The position numbers were made by a program, and so were the translations under genes. This document shows, in pieces, positions 10,741 to 23,134 of a stretch of DNA of 64,000 nucleotides (within the stretch, counting starts at the first letter, position 1; each line of letters opens with the position of its first letter). The notes under the pieces are model-generated. The model worked only from the letters and a program-made list of their open reading frames with translations. It searched no databases and was not told the DNA's origin. Source of the stretch: Absidia repens (taxonomy: Eukaryota; Mucoromycota; Mucoromycetes; Mucorales; Cunninghamellaceae); assembly GCA_002105175.1 (NCBI GenBank), contig MCGE01000031.1, forward strand, positions 422,848-486,847, written 5' to 3'.

Positions 10741-13296
10741 CGTTGTGTATGCAATGTATGTAGTAGGGAAGAGTATGGGGTCAATAGATAAATGAAGGGA
10801 TGAGTGAGCCAATGAAGAATGCAATACACACAGACAAAAAAAAAAGAAAAGAAAAGAAAAGCGGAGGAGACAAAAAAATAAAATAGCCGTGGACGACGAC
10901 AGGGGCTTGTATGTGCCACTGTCAGTCAATCCAAAAAAAAAAATAAAGCGGAATAAATAACTGGGTTTACAATTGTTCCAGTGCCAGAGGACAAGTAAAA
11001 GCACCCTCTGTGCGAGCCGCGTATCAGCGGACTTATATACAATGTACATCAATCCGGTATTCAGTGTCCTGGATTGTGGATAACAGGACAGAAAGAATCT
11101 CTTGCGTATGACATGAGAGAAACTAATGGGACATTTTTATTGAAGCACGTAAAAAGAGACATATTTTATTCAGTTGTAGATACAAACTATTGACAAAACT
11201 AATATTAAGCTAAGCTAAAAAAAGCTTCAAAGAGCCAACTAATGGTGTCCTAAATCCTAGATCCAAATTGAAAGGGGTTCCCCATGCATCTTGTAATCCC
11301 TGAGCCGAAAACGCTTCTAAACTAGTCCTGATACTATTCTAAGTCCAACATAACCCCATGGGAGTCACAATCATGAAGAATTAAGAAGGAAAAAGAAAAG
11401 GAAAGAGGGAAAAAATAAAAAAATGGACATAAATAAATTTCACCCAGGCTGGACTTGAAATATATTTTTTTATTTTTTTTTGGTGGATACTAAAAAGGAT
11501 CCCTCCTCTTTTTCGTTTTTTGACAGTGACTACTATCATTCAACATAACACTATAGTTCTTCTACTTTCTTGATATCTTTGTTTAGTTTAGTTTATTCTC
11601 CATTGTACCGTACAGTAGAGTAGTTTGTCACTCAGTATAGGATACCTTATCCTCTTCGAGTGGATTAGCTCACTTGAAGTTATGTTTATACTGCAGCAAT
11701 ACCCCTTCCACACCCGTACACTCTAATACACGCTCCTCTAATTGTCTTACATTTATATATGTGTCATAGTATTCTCATTAGAAGTTTAGTTGCTATGGTG
11801 TATATTTAAATCTGAATAAAATATTCCTTGTCTTTTGTTTTTCTATTGTCTCGCATACGTTTAGTTTGTCTTTTAAAATGGGTATATCTACACTGTACTG
11901 TACTATATGACACAGTGCTTATGCGTGTAGAAAAAAAATTCGCATGTGTGTGTGTGTGTGCGAATAAAAGAAAAAAAAGGATTAGATTGGAGTCAGCATT
12001 GGACACGCCTCGTGTTTAGTGCTTCATACTCTAGATGCATGAAAAAAGGATCGTGATGGACGCACAAAAAATAAAAAGCGATAAACGCATAAAAGTATGA
12101 TGATTAAAGGAAACATTTCGTTGTTACAATTCCTCGATCTCAACCAATATCAAATGCGAAAGGCGTTTTTCTTTTTGTAAAAAACAGAAAACACCTCATT
12201 GCCTACCATTTTTCCTTTTTCATCATATTTGCGTAGTTGACCGTTTTACTGTCAATTACAATATATATACGTAGCATTCCCTTGAGACGCAAATCATTTT
12301 TATGTTCTTTCTAGACTGTGCTATATTTCATATGTTTTATCTCGGGGCTGTATCGCTGTATATATTTTGGTGGTTTGAGCATACTCAACATCCAGTTCCC
12401 ACCGCGCCCTCCTTCGTTACATTCACGCCTCAAGTTCCGCGGGCTTTTTTTTTTTTTTTTTTTTTTTTTTTTGCCTGAGCATCCTAGTAAGCAAGGAACG
12501 CCAATTATATTGTTCAGAAGAGGCTGTTCAAACTGTTTTTAGGACCGAAAATCCTGTTTTCATATGAAATCGCGCACAAAAAAAAAGTTACGATGTGTTT
12601 TGCCCTTGATCTCTCCTGAACTTAGTCTCCCAGACCAGGGTCATTAGATGGGCGAGAATTATTCTTTTAGCTTCCCTTTTCACGAGTTTTTCCTTTTTTG
12701 TTATAAATATCTCTAAAGTAAAACTAATCCAAGGATCAAACCATTAAGCATATGCAGTTCAAACAATTAAAACAACATAGATTTTAAAACATTGAAACGT
12801 TATTTCAGCACTTTCTGTGTAGGATATATAATCATATGGAGTATGATCATGTGTTGAAAAGGAGATATGGAGTATATATAGGAGCATCTGATCTACAGGG
12901 TAGTTGTAACATCTGCATTAAAAAAAAAAAAAAGGGTTGCATCATTTAGAGGTTCTTAAGATTGATTCAAAATGGCAAAAGATCGTACACAAAAGACAAA
13001 TGATTTGTGGTGTGATAAAAAGTATATTTGTTTTATTAAAATTCATCAAAATCACCATGCAATAAAATAATAATAATAACGCTATGTAATAAGATATGAT
13101 ATCAATGATAGTAACTGAGGTAAACGAATTAAACAATTCTAAACATAATAAAAAATGAGGAGCATGGGAAGAGAAATAAAGAAAGAAAGAGAGAGAGAGA
13201 GAAAAACTATATCAACATTTTGATAATGATAATAATGGGATGAGAGGGGGAGAATTGGTAATAGGTTATGCTAAACAAATTCCAAGTGCAAATCCA
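10741..13296. other. Long intergenic region (holds one dispersed repeat copy)
   Basis: No gene recognised on either strand. The part near 10741-11050 is the probable promoter of the MRP51-like gene. A copy of the dispersed repeat lies at about 11090-11465 and is listed separately. A pyrimidine-rich zone (11480-11760), a T tract at about 12447-12472 and short (GA)n and (TAA)n runs near 13190 and 13065 fill the rest. Confidence 0.5.
11090..11465 (-). repeat. Dispersed repeat, copy A (non-autonomous element candidate)
   Basis: One of five related copies in the window. Shared blocks in plus-strand order are ACTAATGGGACATTT, AAAGAGACATATTTTATTCA, AATCCTAGATCCAAA, CATGCATCTTGTAATCCC and CTAAACTAGTCCTGA, ending near CTTGAAATATAT. 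Strand is given to match the Fanzor gene that carries copy E at its 3' side. This copy lacks the outermost left part seen in copies B, C and E. Its purine-rich stretch (about 11375-11420) is especially similar to copy E. No coding capacity. Confidence 0.75.
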
Positions 13297-15318
13297 TCAA
13301 AATCGTATTTCAATGTTGGGTCGATCCGAGTTTGGGGTTAGTGGTTGTTGACCTTGTGCAAAGCTTCCTTGACGTTGTCGGGGGAAAAATGACGAGCTGT
13401 ACTGGTCAGTTGTGCCTGATTTTGTTGATTTTGATATTGGTGGTTGCATTTGATGCATCAAGTTTTGATGCTGATGTGGTTCATTTGATGAGGTACTTTT
13501 GTAACTACTAGGTGACTTTACTGCTGGTTGTTGTTGTTGTTGCTGTTGCTGATAAATATGGTTACTGTTGTGATATTGGGAAGAGGAAGAGGTGAGAGAA
13601 ACAGGTGTATGAAGTCCTCCGATAGGGTGATCATCTATTGTCGATTGCCCAGAAATTGATTGTGTTGTTGACGATACTATAAGTGGAGAAGAAGGTGACG
13701 CTGATTTGGATGCTGACATAGCTAGCTGCTGTTGTTGAAGCATTTTTCGAGTATTGATCATGACCCGTAATGCTCTAATTTGTAGTGCTGTCCGGCATGT
13801 AAGTGCTGCTGTTTCATAAACCATACTTGCTGTTGATATCGTCAATATTTGGTGAAGTGCATGTGTCGTCAGTTGAATCAATCGTGGCATATCAAACATA
13901 TGAGCTAGAATCAAAAGCCGTGATAAAATGTTCGGTTGATGTTGCTGTGCTGTCATGAGATGATCCGTGTAGAGATACTGCAAGAAGGCCAATGTCACTG
14001 CATAGGATTCCGTAAACTGTAGTCTTTTTCTATATTGTTGTGTATGCCGATTCTTCAGCAAGTCCGCAAAATATGTCCATCGCTGAGCCAGAACGGTAGA
14101 GTTGATAGGAATAGATTTACGATCAGTTGAGATGATTTCCATGTCGGCCATATTGGGTTCGTTGAGCATACTGAGGCCAAGTTCTTGAGCAATGGAAGCA
14201 CATGTTGATTCTGGACGAGTGTAAATACCAAAAGCCTCCAAGTCCACAATGGCAACATGGTCAAAGTTGATCTGACGATGATTGTAATCCTCCAGCAAGT
14301 CCCTGTCCCGATTGCCCACAACATAAAATTTCTGTCGGTCATGGTGAAGAATGCCACGATTCCAAGATCCGGAGGACAAGATCGAGCCAGTGTCAACACG
14401 AACCCAAACAAGGTTTGCCAGATTCAAAGCCCAGAGATGAAAAGAGCGTTGGGTCGGTGTGAGGTAGGTGCCAGTCATGATCATATGGTGTCCTAGTAAA
14501 TGACCAGAGGGGAATCGAAGACCAGGTGGAAGAAGAGTACCTGACATATCGTCGGAATAATCTTTGAAAGTAACTGGATGATCCTGAAGAGGTCGACAGC
14601 TTTGCAAATCCCTTGTCACATCAGCAAAATTGTAATTGGAATAAATGCAGAGAGGGATGTCGGAGTTGTTGTCACTTTGAGACCACAGTGGTGAATTACC
14701 CTTGTTGATAGGAAGAGGACAGAAAGCGACAGCTCGATAGGCACCGTATTGCTGATCCACAGGGCCACCCTGAACCCACGCCGAGCGTTTCAAGTCGAAT
14801 ATGTTGATTTCGTTGATATATTGATTTGACATATCTTGACCGCCAATCACCATCAGTTTGTCATTGACACATTCCGCCAAATGCGCATATCTAGCTTGAG
14901 GAGTAAAGATACTAGGACTGACTTGAGGGTAAATCCATGAGAGTGTTTCCAAATCAAAGATACAAAGATCATCCAGCGCGCACAATCCTTGAGTGGCCGA
15001 ATTCCGATGAGCATGGCTCATTCCACCAAAAATCACCAGTGAATTGTTGTAAATATTGGCAGAGTGAAAATAGCGTCGTTGAGGGGGTGGAGCGGAGTCT
15101 GGAGGTCCAATGTGTCGTTCCCATACAAGTGTTGCAAGGTCGAGTACATAGAGATGATTCGTCATTTGTCGAGAGGCTACTAGTCGTCCTCCAAACACAT
15201 ACATATGATCGCCAACAATAGTCGTAGAGGCGCCGACCAGCGGTGGAGGTATTTCGCCAGTTGTGGACCTAGTTTCAGTCGTAAGGTCGGCTATAGATGA
15301 TTGCATGCCGGGCGTCAT
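13297..15318 (-). CDS. Kelch-repeat plus BTB protein (673 aa), Ral2/Mds3-like
   Basis: Single-exon gene. Residues about 25-360 form a Kelch beta-propeller: repeated hydrophobic-Gly-Gly strands are seen at MYVFGGRL, LVIFGGMS and KLMVIGGQD, with matching DL..L.W turns. A BTB-like domain follows at about 395-500 (DMEIISTDRKSIPINSTVLAQRW, then FLQYLYTD and LLILAHMFDMPRLI). The last 120 residues are Ser/Gln-rich with a (Q)9 run. Fungal proteins with Kelch then BTB include Ral2 (Ras activation in fission yeast) and Mds3/Pmd1 (TOR/pH and sporulation control), so a signalling or Cul3-adaptor role is plausible but inferred. It is divergent from the hydrolase gene with only 186 bp between start codons. 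An internal ATG 12 nt downstream is an alternative start. Confidence 0.85.
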   Translation of the reverse strand: MTPGMQSSIADLTTETRSTTGEIPPPLVGASTTIVGDHMYVFGGRLVASRQMTNHLYVLDLATLVWERHIGPPDSAPPPQRRYFHSANIYNNSLVIFGGMSHAHRNSATQGLCALDDLCIFDLETLSWIYPQVSPSIFTPQARYAHLAECVNDKLMVIGGQDMSNQYINEINIFDLKRSAWVQGGPVDQQYGAYRAVAFCPLPINKGNSPLWSQSDNNSDIPLCIYSNYNFADVTRDLQSCRPLQDHPVTFKDYSDDMSGTLLPPGLRFPSGHLLGHHMIMTGTYLTPTQRSFHLWALNLANLVWVRVDTGSILSSGSWNRGILHHDRQKFYVVGNRDRDLLEDYNHRQINFDHVAIVDLEAFGIYTRPESTCASIAQELGLSMLNEPNMADMEIISTDRKSIPINSTVLAQRWTYFADLLKNRHTQQYRKRLQFTESYAVTLAFLQYLYTDHLMTAQQHQPNILSRLLILAHMFDMPRLIQLTTHALHQILTISTASMVYETAALTCRTALQIRALRVMINTRKMLQQQQLAMSASKSASPSSPLIVSSTTQSISGQSTIDDHPIGGLHTPVSLTSSSSQYHNSNHIYQQQQQQQQPAVKSPSSYKSTSSNEPHQHQNLMHQMQPPISKSTKSGTTDQYSSSFFPRQRQGSFAQGQQPLTPNSDRPNIEIRF

Positions 15319-15504
15319 GATAATAAAATGAGTGTATATGTATATAAATCAAAGGAAAGTCTAAACCTCCTTATCCAAAAGACAGCGCACCTTATGAATT
15401 GAGAGAAAGAAAAGTAAAAGAAAGAGAGCAAGAAATAGAAAAAGGAAAAAAAGGAGTGCAAAAAAAAAAGTCGGGATTCGAATCTATACCCCAAATTCGA
15501 TAAA
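15319..15504. promoter_or_regulatory. Shared divergent promoter (Kelch/BTB and hydrolase genes)
   Basis: This 186-bp spacer separates the start codons of two head-to-head genes, so it must hold both promoters and 5' UTRs unless the hydrolase starts further in. It is purine-rich (AGAAAGAAAAG and similar) on the plus strand. No specific factor site is claimed. Confidence 0.45.
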
Positions 15505-16427
15505 ATGGTAGTCCAGGTCCAATCCCTTTTTCCTTCCTTTTTATTGTTATACTTTAATACCCACCTGATGACTTCATGCTCGACGTTTACTTACAATTCC
15601 ACTTTCGGCGTTTATGGTGACTTGGACATATATTCAAAAACAGCGGCCACAAAAACAACCCCCTTGGTAGTCTTTATCCATGGAGGTGCCTGGCGAAGTG
15701 AAGATAAACAAGATCACCGTCAACTTGCTTTAGACTTTGTAGAGCAAGGTTTTACTGTGGCTGTCACAAACTATAGGTAATAACACAAGAGTGCTTTGGT
15801 AATCATGTTCTAACAATAGCTTCTTTTTTGTCCAATAGACTCAGTCTACCTGATTTACCTGGCCAACAACCCACAGTACAACATCCAAACCATATACAAG
15901 ACACCCTCGAAGCCTTGATTTTTTTACATGACACACCACCAACCTCAACTTATGATAAGCAACAAATTTTTCTCGTGGGACATTCAGCAGGTGCTCATAT
16001 TGCGACAATGTTGGTGCTGGATCCTGAACTCCCCTCATTGAATTTTGTTCGTGGGGTGATAGGGGCTGATGGCATTTATGATCTCCCTTTATTGGTGAAT
16101 ACTTTTCCCACGTATATGGATTTCGTAAGCCAAGCATTTGGCCCAGATACTAGTGCTTATCAACAAGCATCTCCTATCAGCAAATCTCCTAGGCCATCTC
16201 CCTCCTCGTCTCCCTTGGTCCCAACCCTTATTATTCACAGTATGGATGATCAACTAGTGGACGTTGCTCAGGCCGAATCTATCTATCGTCACATGAAAGC
16301 ACTAAACTTCAATGTCACCTTGGATTCTACTTCGGTGAAAGGGGATCACTATGATATGATCAAATCAACCGCATTTGTCTCTCTTGTTTCCGGCTATATC
16401 AGCAATATCATGAGCGGTGACCATTAG
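15505..16427 (+). CDS. Alpha/beta hydrolase, kynurenine-formamidase/esterase-like (286 aa)
   Basis: Exons 15505-15776 and 15839-16427 (donor GTAATA, acceptor AATAG), 287 codons in total. The HGGAW oxyanion motif (near residue 59), the nucleophile elbow GHSAG (Ser near residue 143), and a late Asp (SMDDQLVD) and His (KGDHYDM) form a complete catalytic triad of the alpha/beta hydrolase fold. HGGxW is characteristic of the arylformamidase (Bna7)/steryl-acetyl-hydrolase branch, so hydrolysis of N-formylkynurenine to kynurenine in tryptophan/NAD metabolism is possible; a general carboxylesterase is the alternative. A second ATG at 15568 (MTSCSTF) may be the true start. The longer start would add a hydrophobic stretch (FPSFLLLYF) resembling a signal or membrane anchor. 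Confidence 0.8.
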
Positions 16428-16947
16428 TTTATAGGGTTAGTTTATAGGATTAGTTCATCTCTTTATATATCTTGTAGTGTAGTGTAGTGTAGTGTACGTA
16501 GTTTTTCGTTTTTATTATTATTATTGTATCAATCACAATAAAAATCTTGTACATCATATAATATAGTACTTTTGCACATATTTGGAGAAGGGTCGTGGGA
16601 AATAAAAAAGTCAATAGACAGGTACAACAACAAAAAAAGCTAAAATATACATGAATATTTTTGATGATGGAAGACAAATATAGGACTACAGCATATCTAT
16701 GATAAAACATATAATTAGCCGGGACATACAGCAAAGAACCAACGATAAAAAACACGTAATTCAACACATGTTTCTTTTTTTATTAAAAATAGTATTTCAT
16801 TAAAACCAACTAGTATATACAAATAATCAAAAATAACAGAAAAAAAAAAAAGATAAGAGGCAAAAAAGTAAAAAGTAAAAAAAAAATAAAAAAAATAACA
16901 ATAATAATAATAATAATAATATAAATATATCTATTCTAAACTACATG
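16428..16947. other. Convergent 3' flanks, hydrolase and Nhp10-like gene
   Basis: Spacer between convergent genes. It contains (TAGTG)n near 16475-16497, a plus-strand AATAAA at about 16538 and several A-rich runs, which suit overlapping polyadenylation regions. No gene seen. Confidence 0.5.
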
Positions 16948-18368
16948 CTATTGGGGAGAAGTATTTGTGATGGGACCAGAGGGTTCAGGTACTTGAGAAG
17001 GAGATTGGTCATTGGTTGTTTGAGGGACAGAGGTAGTCGTTTCCACAGCATCAACATTGGTAGCGATAGTGTCTGTTGTGGATGTGTTGGTAGGTAGCGA
17101 AATATTGGTAATAGAAGGTTGTTCGAGTGTTGAAGATACGTTCGTAGTCGCGACACTAGCATCGTCCATGATTGATCCACCATCCTCTTCATCGTCATCG
17201 TTTTCATCTCCTTCATCCACTTCGTCATCCTCGTCATCATCGTCATCTGCTCCACCTTGCAACATATCCACATCTTCTTCATAGTCTTGATTTTCAGCCT
17301 TGACCGCCGCACTGTTCATTTCCGAAACAGCAATTCTTCCCGCATCACCACCACCAGCTTCCTTGTATGATTTCATTGCCTTTTGATATTCTTCTTGTTC
17401 CTTGTCGTAGATATCATAATATTTCTATTTCAGAATAATTCCAAATGAGAGAATAAGAAATTGAGCTACTCTACTGAAACCATACTAAGAGATCATGATT
17501 TTACCTTTTTTTCATCATCCGTCATGGCTTTCCATTTCTGACCTAGTAAACGTGTGACTTCTCCCAAGTTTTCGGTAGGTAGTTCATCCTTGAAATTACC
17601 ACGTTCCATACGACAGTATAAAAAGAAAACGTTGCCAGGTCCTTTAGGTGCATTGGGATCCTTCTTTTTGCGAGGCATTGTTGGTGTTTCTTGAGACTTG
17701 CCAGATGCGTTTTTGGTGTTACCAGACTTGTCACCGTGGCGGACTCGTTTTCTTTTATGGGCGTGCTTCGATCGTGCATCAGACTAATATTGAGGCAAAA
17801 TAACAAAAAATGAGAATAGGAGAAGGGATGGGGATAAAAAAAAACGTAAAGCAAAAATAAAAAATAGTATAGACATACCAACAAGGATCCAAGACTAGTG
17901 CCTTCATCAGAGTCATCGCTGTCACTAGTTTCCATATGATCTTTGTGCGAAGAATAATATTGGTCGAGTTGTTCCAGTAATATACTATTTAATAAGAGTT
18001 TAAAGTAGTATGAGTCAAATTGTCATTGTATACATTTTCAGTTAAAATGTATTAGGACTTACAGGCGTTCCATTCGTAATCGCTTGACATGCCTTTGTGC
18101 TCGTACCAGCTTGGAGTGAATATCAGAGTTGTCCTATGTAAATATATAATAGAAATCAGTAAAACCCATATACAAATTCCAGTATAATAGAAATAGAGTC
18201 TTACTTGTTCTATTTCGTGTACCCGTTTCTTGAGTTGGTCATATTTCTTAATGATAGAGGCATCCACTACCATGTGCCAAACGAAAGAGTATGAATAGAA
18301 ATCAGTGAATAGATGTTATTTGCAGGTCATTGTTCTTTTCTACATGGCTTACAATCATGATTAGTCAT
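16948..18368 (-). CDS. NHP10: Nhp10-like HMG-box subunit of the INO80 remodeller (336 aa, 6 exons)
   Basis: Exons: 18368-18353, 18266-18205, 18133-18063, 17984-17879, 17783-17505, 17424-16948; they total 337 codons. The N-terminal helical region (IIKKYDQLKKRVHEIEQ, then KLVRAQRHVKRLRMERLILLEQLDQYY) matches the conserved helix of Nhp10 and animal TFPT, which docks on the INO80 chromatin remodeller. A Lys/Arg-rich linker follows (KHAHKRKRVR). A single HMG box spans about residues 125-195 (KDPNAPKGPGNVFFLYCRME...GQKWKAMTDDEKKKYYDIY). The tail is strongly acidic (DDDDDEDDEVDEGDENDDDEEDGG), then Ser/Thr-rich. The tiny first exon (MTNHD) is inferred from a good GTAAGC donor; an alternative start at 18273 (MVVDASII) would skip it. 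Confidence 0.78.
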
Positions 18369-19019
18369 AATGTCGTTCTTATATAAAGTGAAGGAATGGG
18401 ATAATAAAGATATATTGAAGGAGAAGAGGGAGAAAGAGAGGATAAAGAGAATAAGAAAGAAAAACAAAAGGTGGAAGGGGGGAAATAATAGAGCAAAAAA
18501 ATTAAGAAAGTCATATAGGTCGGAAAAAAAAAGAAGCCAAGTTTAAAGGTCAGTTTGACAGTATACGGTTGACTACTATGGATTATACAAGACTAAATGT
18601 AAAATAACGATGTTTTTATTTGTTTCCAGTATATAAATAATGACTAATACATACACAAGAAAACAAAAGCAGTAGCAATATTTCCATCTTTCCCAAACAT
18701 TAACCATGTATAATACCGAAAAAAAACAGACCAGTCCCAATTGACAATACGTTGGCCACAGTCAGTGTAATCCAATAGAAACAACCTTTTCATCGAATTT
18801 ATACTCTGGTTTTCATTCAAAGCAATGAATTAACCAGCTCTACATGTTCCTAGATATAAAAAGATAAAGACGAAAGACAAATAAATAAAGCAAAAAAAAA
18901 AAAAAAATAGCTAATGTATCAAACATTGCTACTGGTATTGGTAAAGATTGAAGACATACTAATTTTATTTTCCTTGTAGCAACGTGAAATAAAGTAATAC
19001 TAAACTATAAACTAAATTA
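18369..19019. other. Intergenic between Nhp10-like and lectin-like genes
   Basis: Promoter side of the Nhp10-like gene (purine-rich near 18410-18540) and 3' flank of the lectin-like gene. An A tract sits near 18892-18907. No gene seen. Confidence 0.5.
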
Positions 19020-20424
19020 CTACTTGAAGCCGTACTTTGATTCAATCAGGTTCATAGCCGCGCTTGTCGCCATAGATTGCATCAAGCCCTTCTTTTCTTG
19101 CTTTTTGTCATCATCGTCATCTTCGTCATCATCTTGACTACCACGTTCTTCAAATAGCTTCACCATCTAAAAAAATAAAGACAAAAAGTAATGCGTCGTA
19201 AGTTCACATCGTCAGTGTTCTTCATTTTTTTTTTGAATTTATGTCTTACTTCCGCAGCGGCAATAGATGCAACCACTTTTTTGAGAGTGCCATGACTAAC
19301 TTCTTCACCCTTTGCTTCTTGTTGTTTTTCCCAAATTTTGACAGCTTGATAAGCAACCGCACCAGCAAGCAATTGATGACTAGCATGCGACTTCTTTTCT
19401 TTGTACACCTTGTTGTGGGCATCATCCAATTCTTTTTCTTCTAAAATGTTCTTTTTCTTGTCACCCCAGCCGAACCAATTACCAAACCAAGCTTGCAAAC
19501 GTTCGCCTTTTCCATCTTCTTCTTCTTCGGGATCCACCACCTTGGGAGGGTCACCCAATTCAATGTTCCACCGTTGATTGAGGTTTTCTTCGCCTTCCTT
19601 ACGCTTGTAGACAATCACCCGAGCACCGGCTTCAGCTTCAGATTTTCGGATATCCACCACAACTTCAGGATCATTCAAAGTATAAATGTATTGACCGTCA
19701 TAGCCAAAACGTTGATCATGAGCCTATCCCCCCCATCACCAGAATATTGTTACACAAAAATGGTTGGTGACCCATCATAAAACTCGACAGAATATCAAGA
19801 AATCAACTTACATCGTCGGCTTCCTTCATTTGGTCCAAAAAGAGGCGTTCTTCACCAGTAAAAATAGCTATAAGAAAAAGAGAAAAACAAATACAATAAG
19901 TATCCGTTGATTTGATTTATGATATACGACTTTTACCTTTGAAAGTACCAGCTTTGCCGACATCCAACACAAGCCCAACTGCTTTGTTTGTCAAGAAACC
20001 TGTAACAAAATGTCCCAAAAATATAATGTGAACTAGTTAAGTACGCACTGCATGATACCCCGTATGCGCATCTCTGTTGTTTTATTTTACTTTCTTACCG
20101 TTTTGATGCATCCAAAGTTGACTATCTCGCTCAGGGGATTTTGGTTTCTTTTCAGCAGTAACGATGCTAGAGCCATCCTAATAATTTACATTCAATCCAA
20201 AACATAACAATAACAGTTAGTACAAACATTATATCTAAAAGGAGCCACGCTTTTTTCCTCAGAGAGGGAGTGCGTGTGCGTGACAAAGCACACCCACTCC
20301 GCCCTGTCTTTTTTGTTATATCGCACAGTACCTGTCCATTTTCACCTTCCAAAACGTCTAATACAAGACCATTTTGCTGGCTAATAATGTAAAAGTAACC
20401 AATAGGGAATTCAATAACTGTCAT
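19020..20424 (-). CDS. Ricin-B-type beta-trefoil protein with C-terminal DUF3759-like region (303 aa)
   Basis: Exons: 20424-20332, 20177-20099, 19999-19937, 19867-19812, 19723-19250, 19166-19020; they total 304 codons. Residues 1-155 form three beta-trefoil repeats with the QxW signature (DSQLWMHQNGF, NLNQRWNIEL) and GLVLDV strands, as in carbohydrate-binding ricin-B folds. No toxic catalytic chain is present; it is only a lectin-like fold. A charged linker follows (DPEEEEDGKGERLQAWFGNWFGWGDKK). The C-terminus (about 205-303) carries SHASHQLLAGAVAYQAVKIWE, the DUF3759 pattern of a small fungal helical domain of unknown role. No signal peptide is visible, so a cytosolic protein is likely. Ligand unknown. 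Five of the six exons are under 150 nt. Confidence 0.82.
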
Positions 20425-23101
20425 GGTATATAATGAAGTTGATGAAAAAAGAAGAAAGAAAACCAAAAATAATGGGAAGTGCGAGATTTTTTTTATTTTT
20501 TGATGAACCTGTGCAACTCTGAAAAGTTTAAATTTACATCCCGCACATCCCCACGCGTACCGCCCAAGCAAATCAATTTTGACGAAAGTATCATACGTTT
20601 TCACGTTATCTATTCAATAAACAACATGAAACCTCTTTTTTGTCACACTACTATTTCAAGCAGTGTTGCTCTTGTGACAGTAAGAATAATGAGTTTATTA
20701 TTGGCGCATCATTCTATCAAGGTTACTTACTATCCAAGCATTGCCTAGAGTGTTTTAAGTTTCAATTCAGACAAAGCGCATTTTATTCATGGCCGATGGG
20801 AACTAATTTTTTTTTTTTGAGACACCTATTTGAATCGTTGGGACGGCGTATTTTCTGGCGCACATAAAAAAAAAAGATGTCTCTGGTTCCCCCCCCCCCT
20901 CCAAAAAAAAGAGAGGTACAATCCAGTATCAAAATATTTTCACCTGCGAAAGCTCCCCTGAGAATCCATACTCTTTGTTAATAGTGTTGGTTAGTTTATA
21001 TCATTAATTTATTGTGGATAATAGTCTGCTATTTACTTTTTTTTTTTTTTTTTTTTTTTGGTACATGTCAATTATAACTCCAGCTCAGTAAAATGAGGGG
21101 AAATCCAAACCCACCGTAGTCTTACTATTTTGAGCGTATCTCCCAAGTCTAGTGCTACCTTGGAGGCTGAACACTGCGCTGGCAACACGGTCTAGATTGA
21201 TTGGCATATTCAGTGATGTAAACTGTCAACCAATCGATAGGTCACAACAATGGGGTCAACTAGTCATAATCAAGTTAGAAATCAGTGTGAAATTCTCTAT
21301 AGGGACGCCTACACACGCAGATATATTTATTTTTATTTATATAACTGGTCGAGAATAAATACATTACGACTATATAATGGGTCAAAGTATGTGCGGTAAA
21401 ACGATATATTTTATTGAAGCATATTGATAGATAGTTAAACTAAGACGAAGGGTTCATTGTAAATAGCGCTTCAATGAAAGGCTCTAGCGGGAGATTCATG
21501 ACGGAGGCTAACGTAAGAGCTCAAGAAATCCAATATTAATCTAAAGGAACCGGTGTAAAATAAAAGCTTACATATTGTACAAGGCATGATGAAGAATAAG
21601 AGTGTCTTTGTTTTTATTGAAACTCACCAAACGGTTTAATCAAATGGGATCGATAATATTAAAAAAAAAAGAAGGAATCAATTGCACAAGACATGAGGAA
21701 GAGACTAATGGGACATATTTCAGTGACGAAAGTAAAAGAGACATAACATATTTTATTCATATATAAATACACATTATTAACAAACTAACACTAAATGGAG
21801 CTAATGGAGGTTTCAAAAAACCAACAAATGGTTATTCTAAATCCTAGCTTCAAAATGAAAGGGTTTCCCATGCATCTTGTAATCCCTGAGCTATAAACCC
21901 TTCTAAACTAGTCCTGACACTAATCTAAATAGAATATAACCCCATAGAAGTTGAATGGTGAGAAAAAACTAAAAGGTAAAAAAAAAGAAATGGAATAGAG
22001 AGATCGGCGGGAAAAAAAAAAGAGTAAATAAAATCCACGTGGGCGGCATTTGAAATATATATTTTTAACAGTGTGCCAGGTAATGTTCCTCTGGCGAATT
22101 TGAAAAAGGAACATCTCTTTTTTTTTACAGCAATCAAAACCATAAAACATCACCAGCATTGTGGCTCTATTATTTCCTCGTTAGCGCCTTTACAATCGAG
22201 AAGGAGCAACTCGGACTAGTTTAGTGAATCTTTTAACATTAAAATAGGCAATATGCCCCCCGAGACACACTCCATTCACACACACACACGCCCTAATCGC
22301 CTCGGCTTTAGATATTATCATTAGATCTATTTAGTTTAGTGGTCGTAGTTTATGCGTACTTATGTCTAAATAAAATATGTCTTTGTATTTATTTTTACGT
22401 TATATCCTCTATCACTTGATATGTTTATTGTAGTCGAACTCTACAGTGTCCCGTATGTTCGTGTTGGAAAAAAAAAAAAAAAAAAAAAAGCCGGCAACCC
22501 GCTCAGAATAGACACATTTGAGTCCATTTCATCAATATCTACAATAACAAAAATAGACACCCCTTACCAGACACGATTAAAATACATATATGTATATTGC
22601 ATTTTTGTGAATTGGCGAATAAAGAATAAGGGTATCCCGATCCTTTTTTCTTAATTGATTTTGAATCAATAGTCGAAATTCATATCTATCGTATCATCTT
22701 GCAGTCAATCATATGTATAACCGAATTACAATATTTTCATACAACTTTCTAGTTCTCAAAAATTCCCAAAAACCAAATAAACATGTGCTTATTTTGGAAT
22801 TTATAAAAGTGGCTTCCCAACATGTAACAACGAGATTTCAGTTCCCGACTTTTTTTGTTTCAGGGACCAATACTGTGTAAATCTTTATTCATAACATAAA
22901 AAACAACATATGTAAGATAACTACTGTAAAATAAAACTATATAAAAGATACGTAAAGTGATTCACTCTGTCAGTGAAGTAAAGGAAAGGGAAGGGATAAT
23001 ATAGATATAAAAGAGAGCAGGGCAGGGAAATATTGGGTTCTATGTAAATAATGATAGGATTAAAATCTTGAGGCAAATGGAAAAAAAATCATAGAATCAT
23101 A

Positions 23102-23134
<33 letters not shown>

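Noticed and set aside
12318..12542. Plus-strand frame across the T tract at 12447-12472
   Set aside because: Its composition is driven by the homopolymer and there is no supporting exon or family match.
15466..15490. TTCGAATC-like sequence resembling a tRNA T-loop
   Set aside because: No matching acceptor, D and anticodon arms could be traced at tRNA spacing, so no tRNA is called here or elsewhere in the window.
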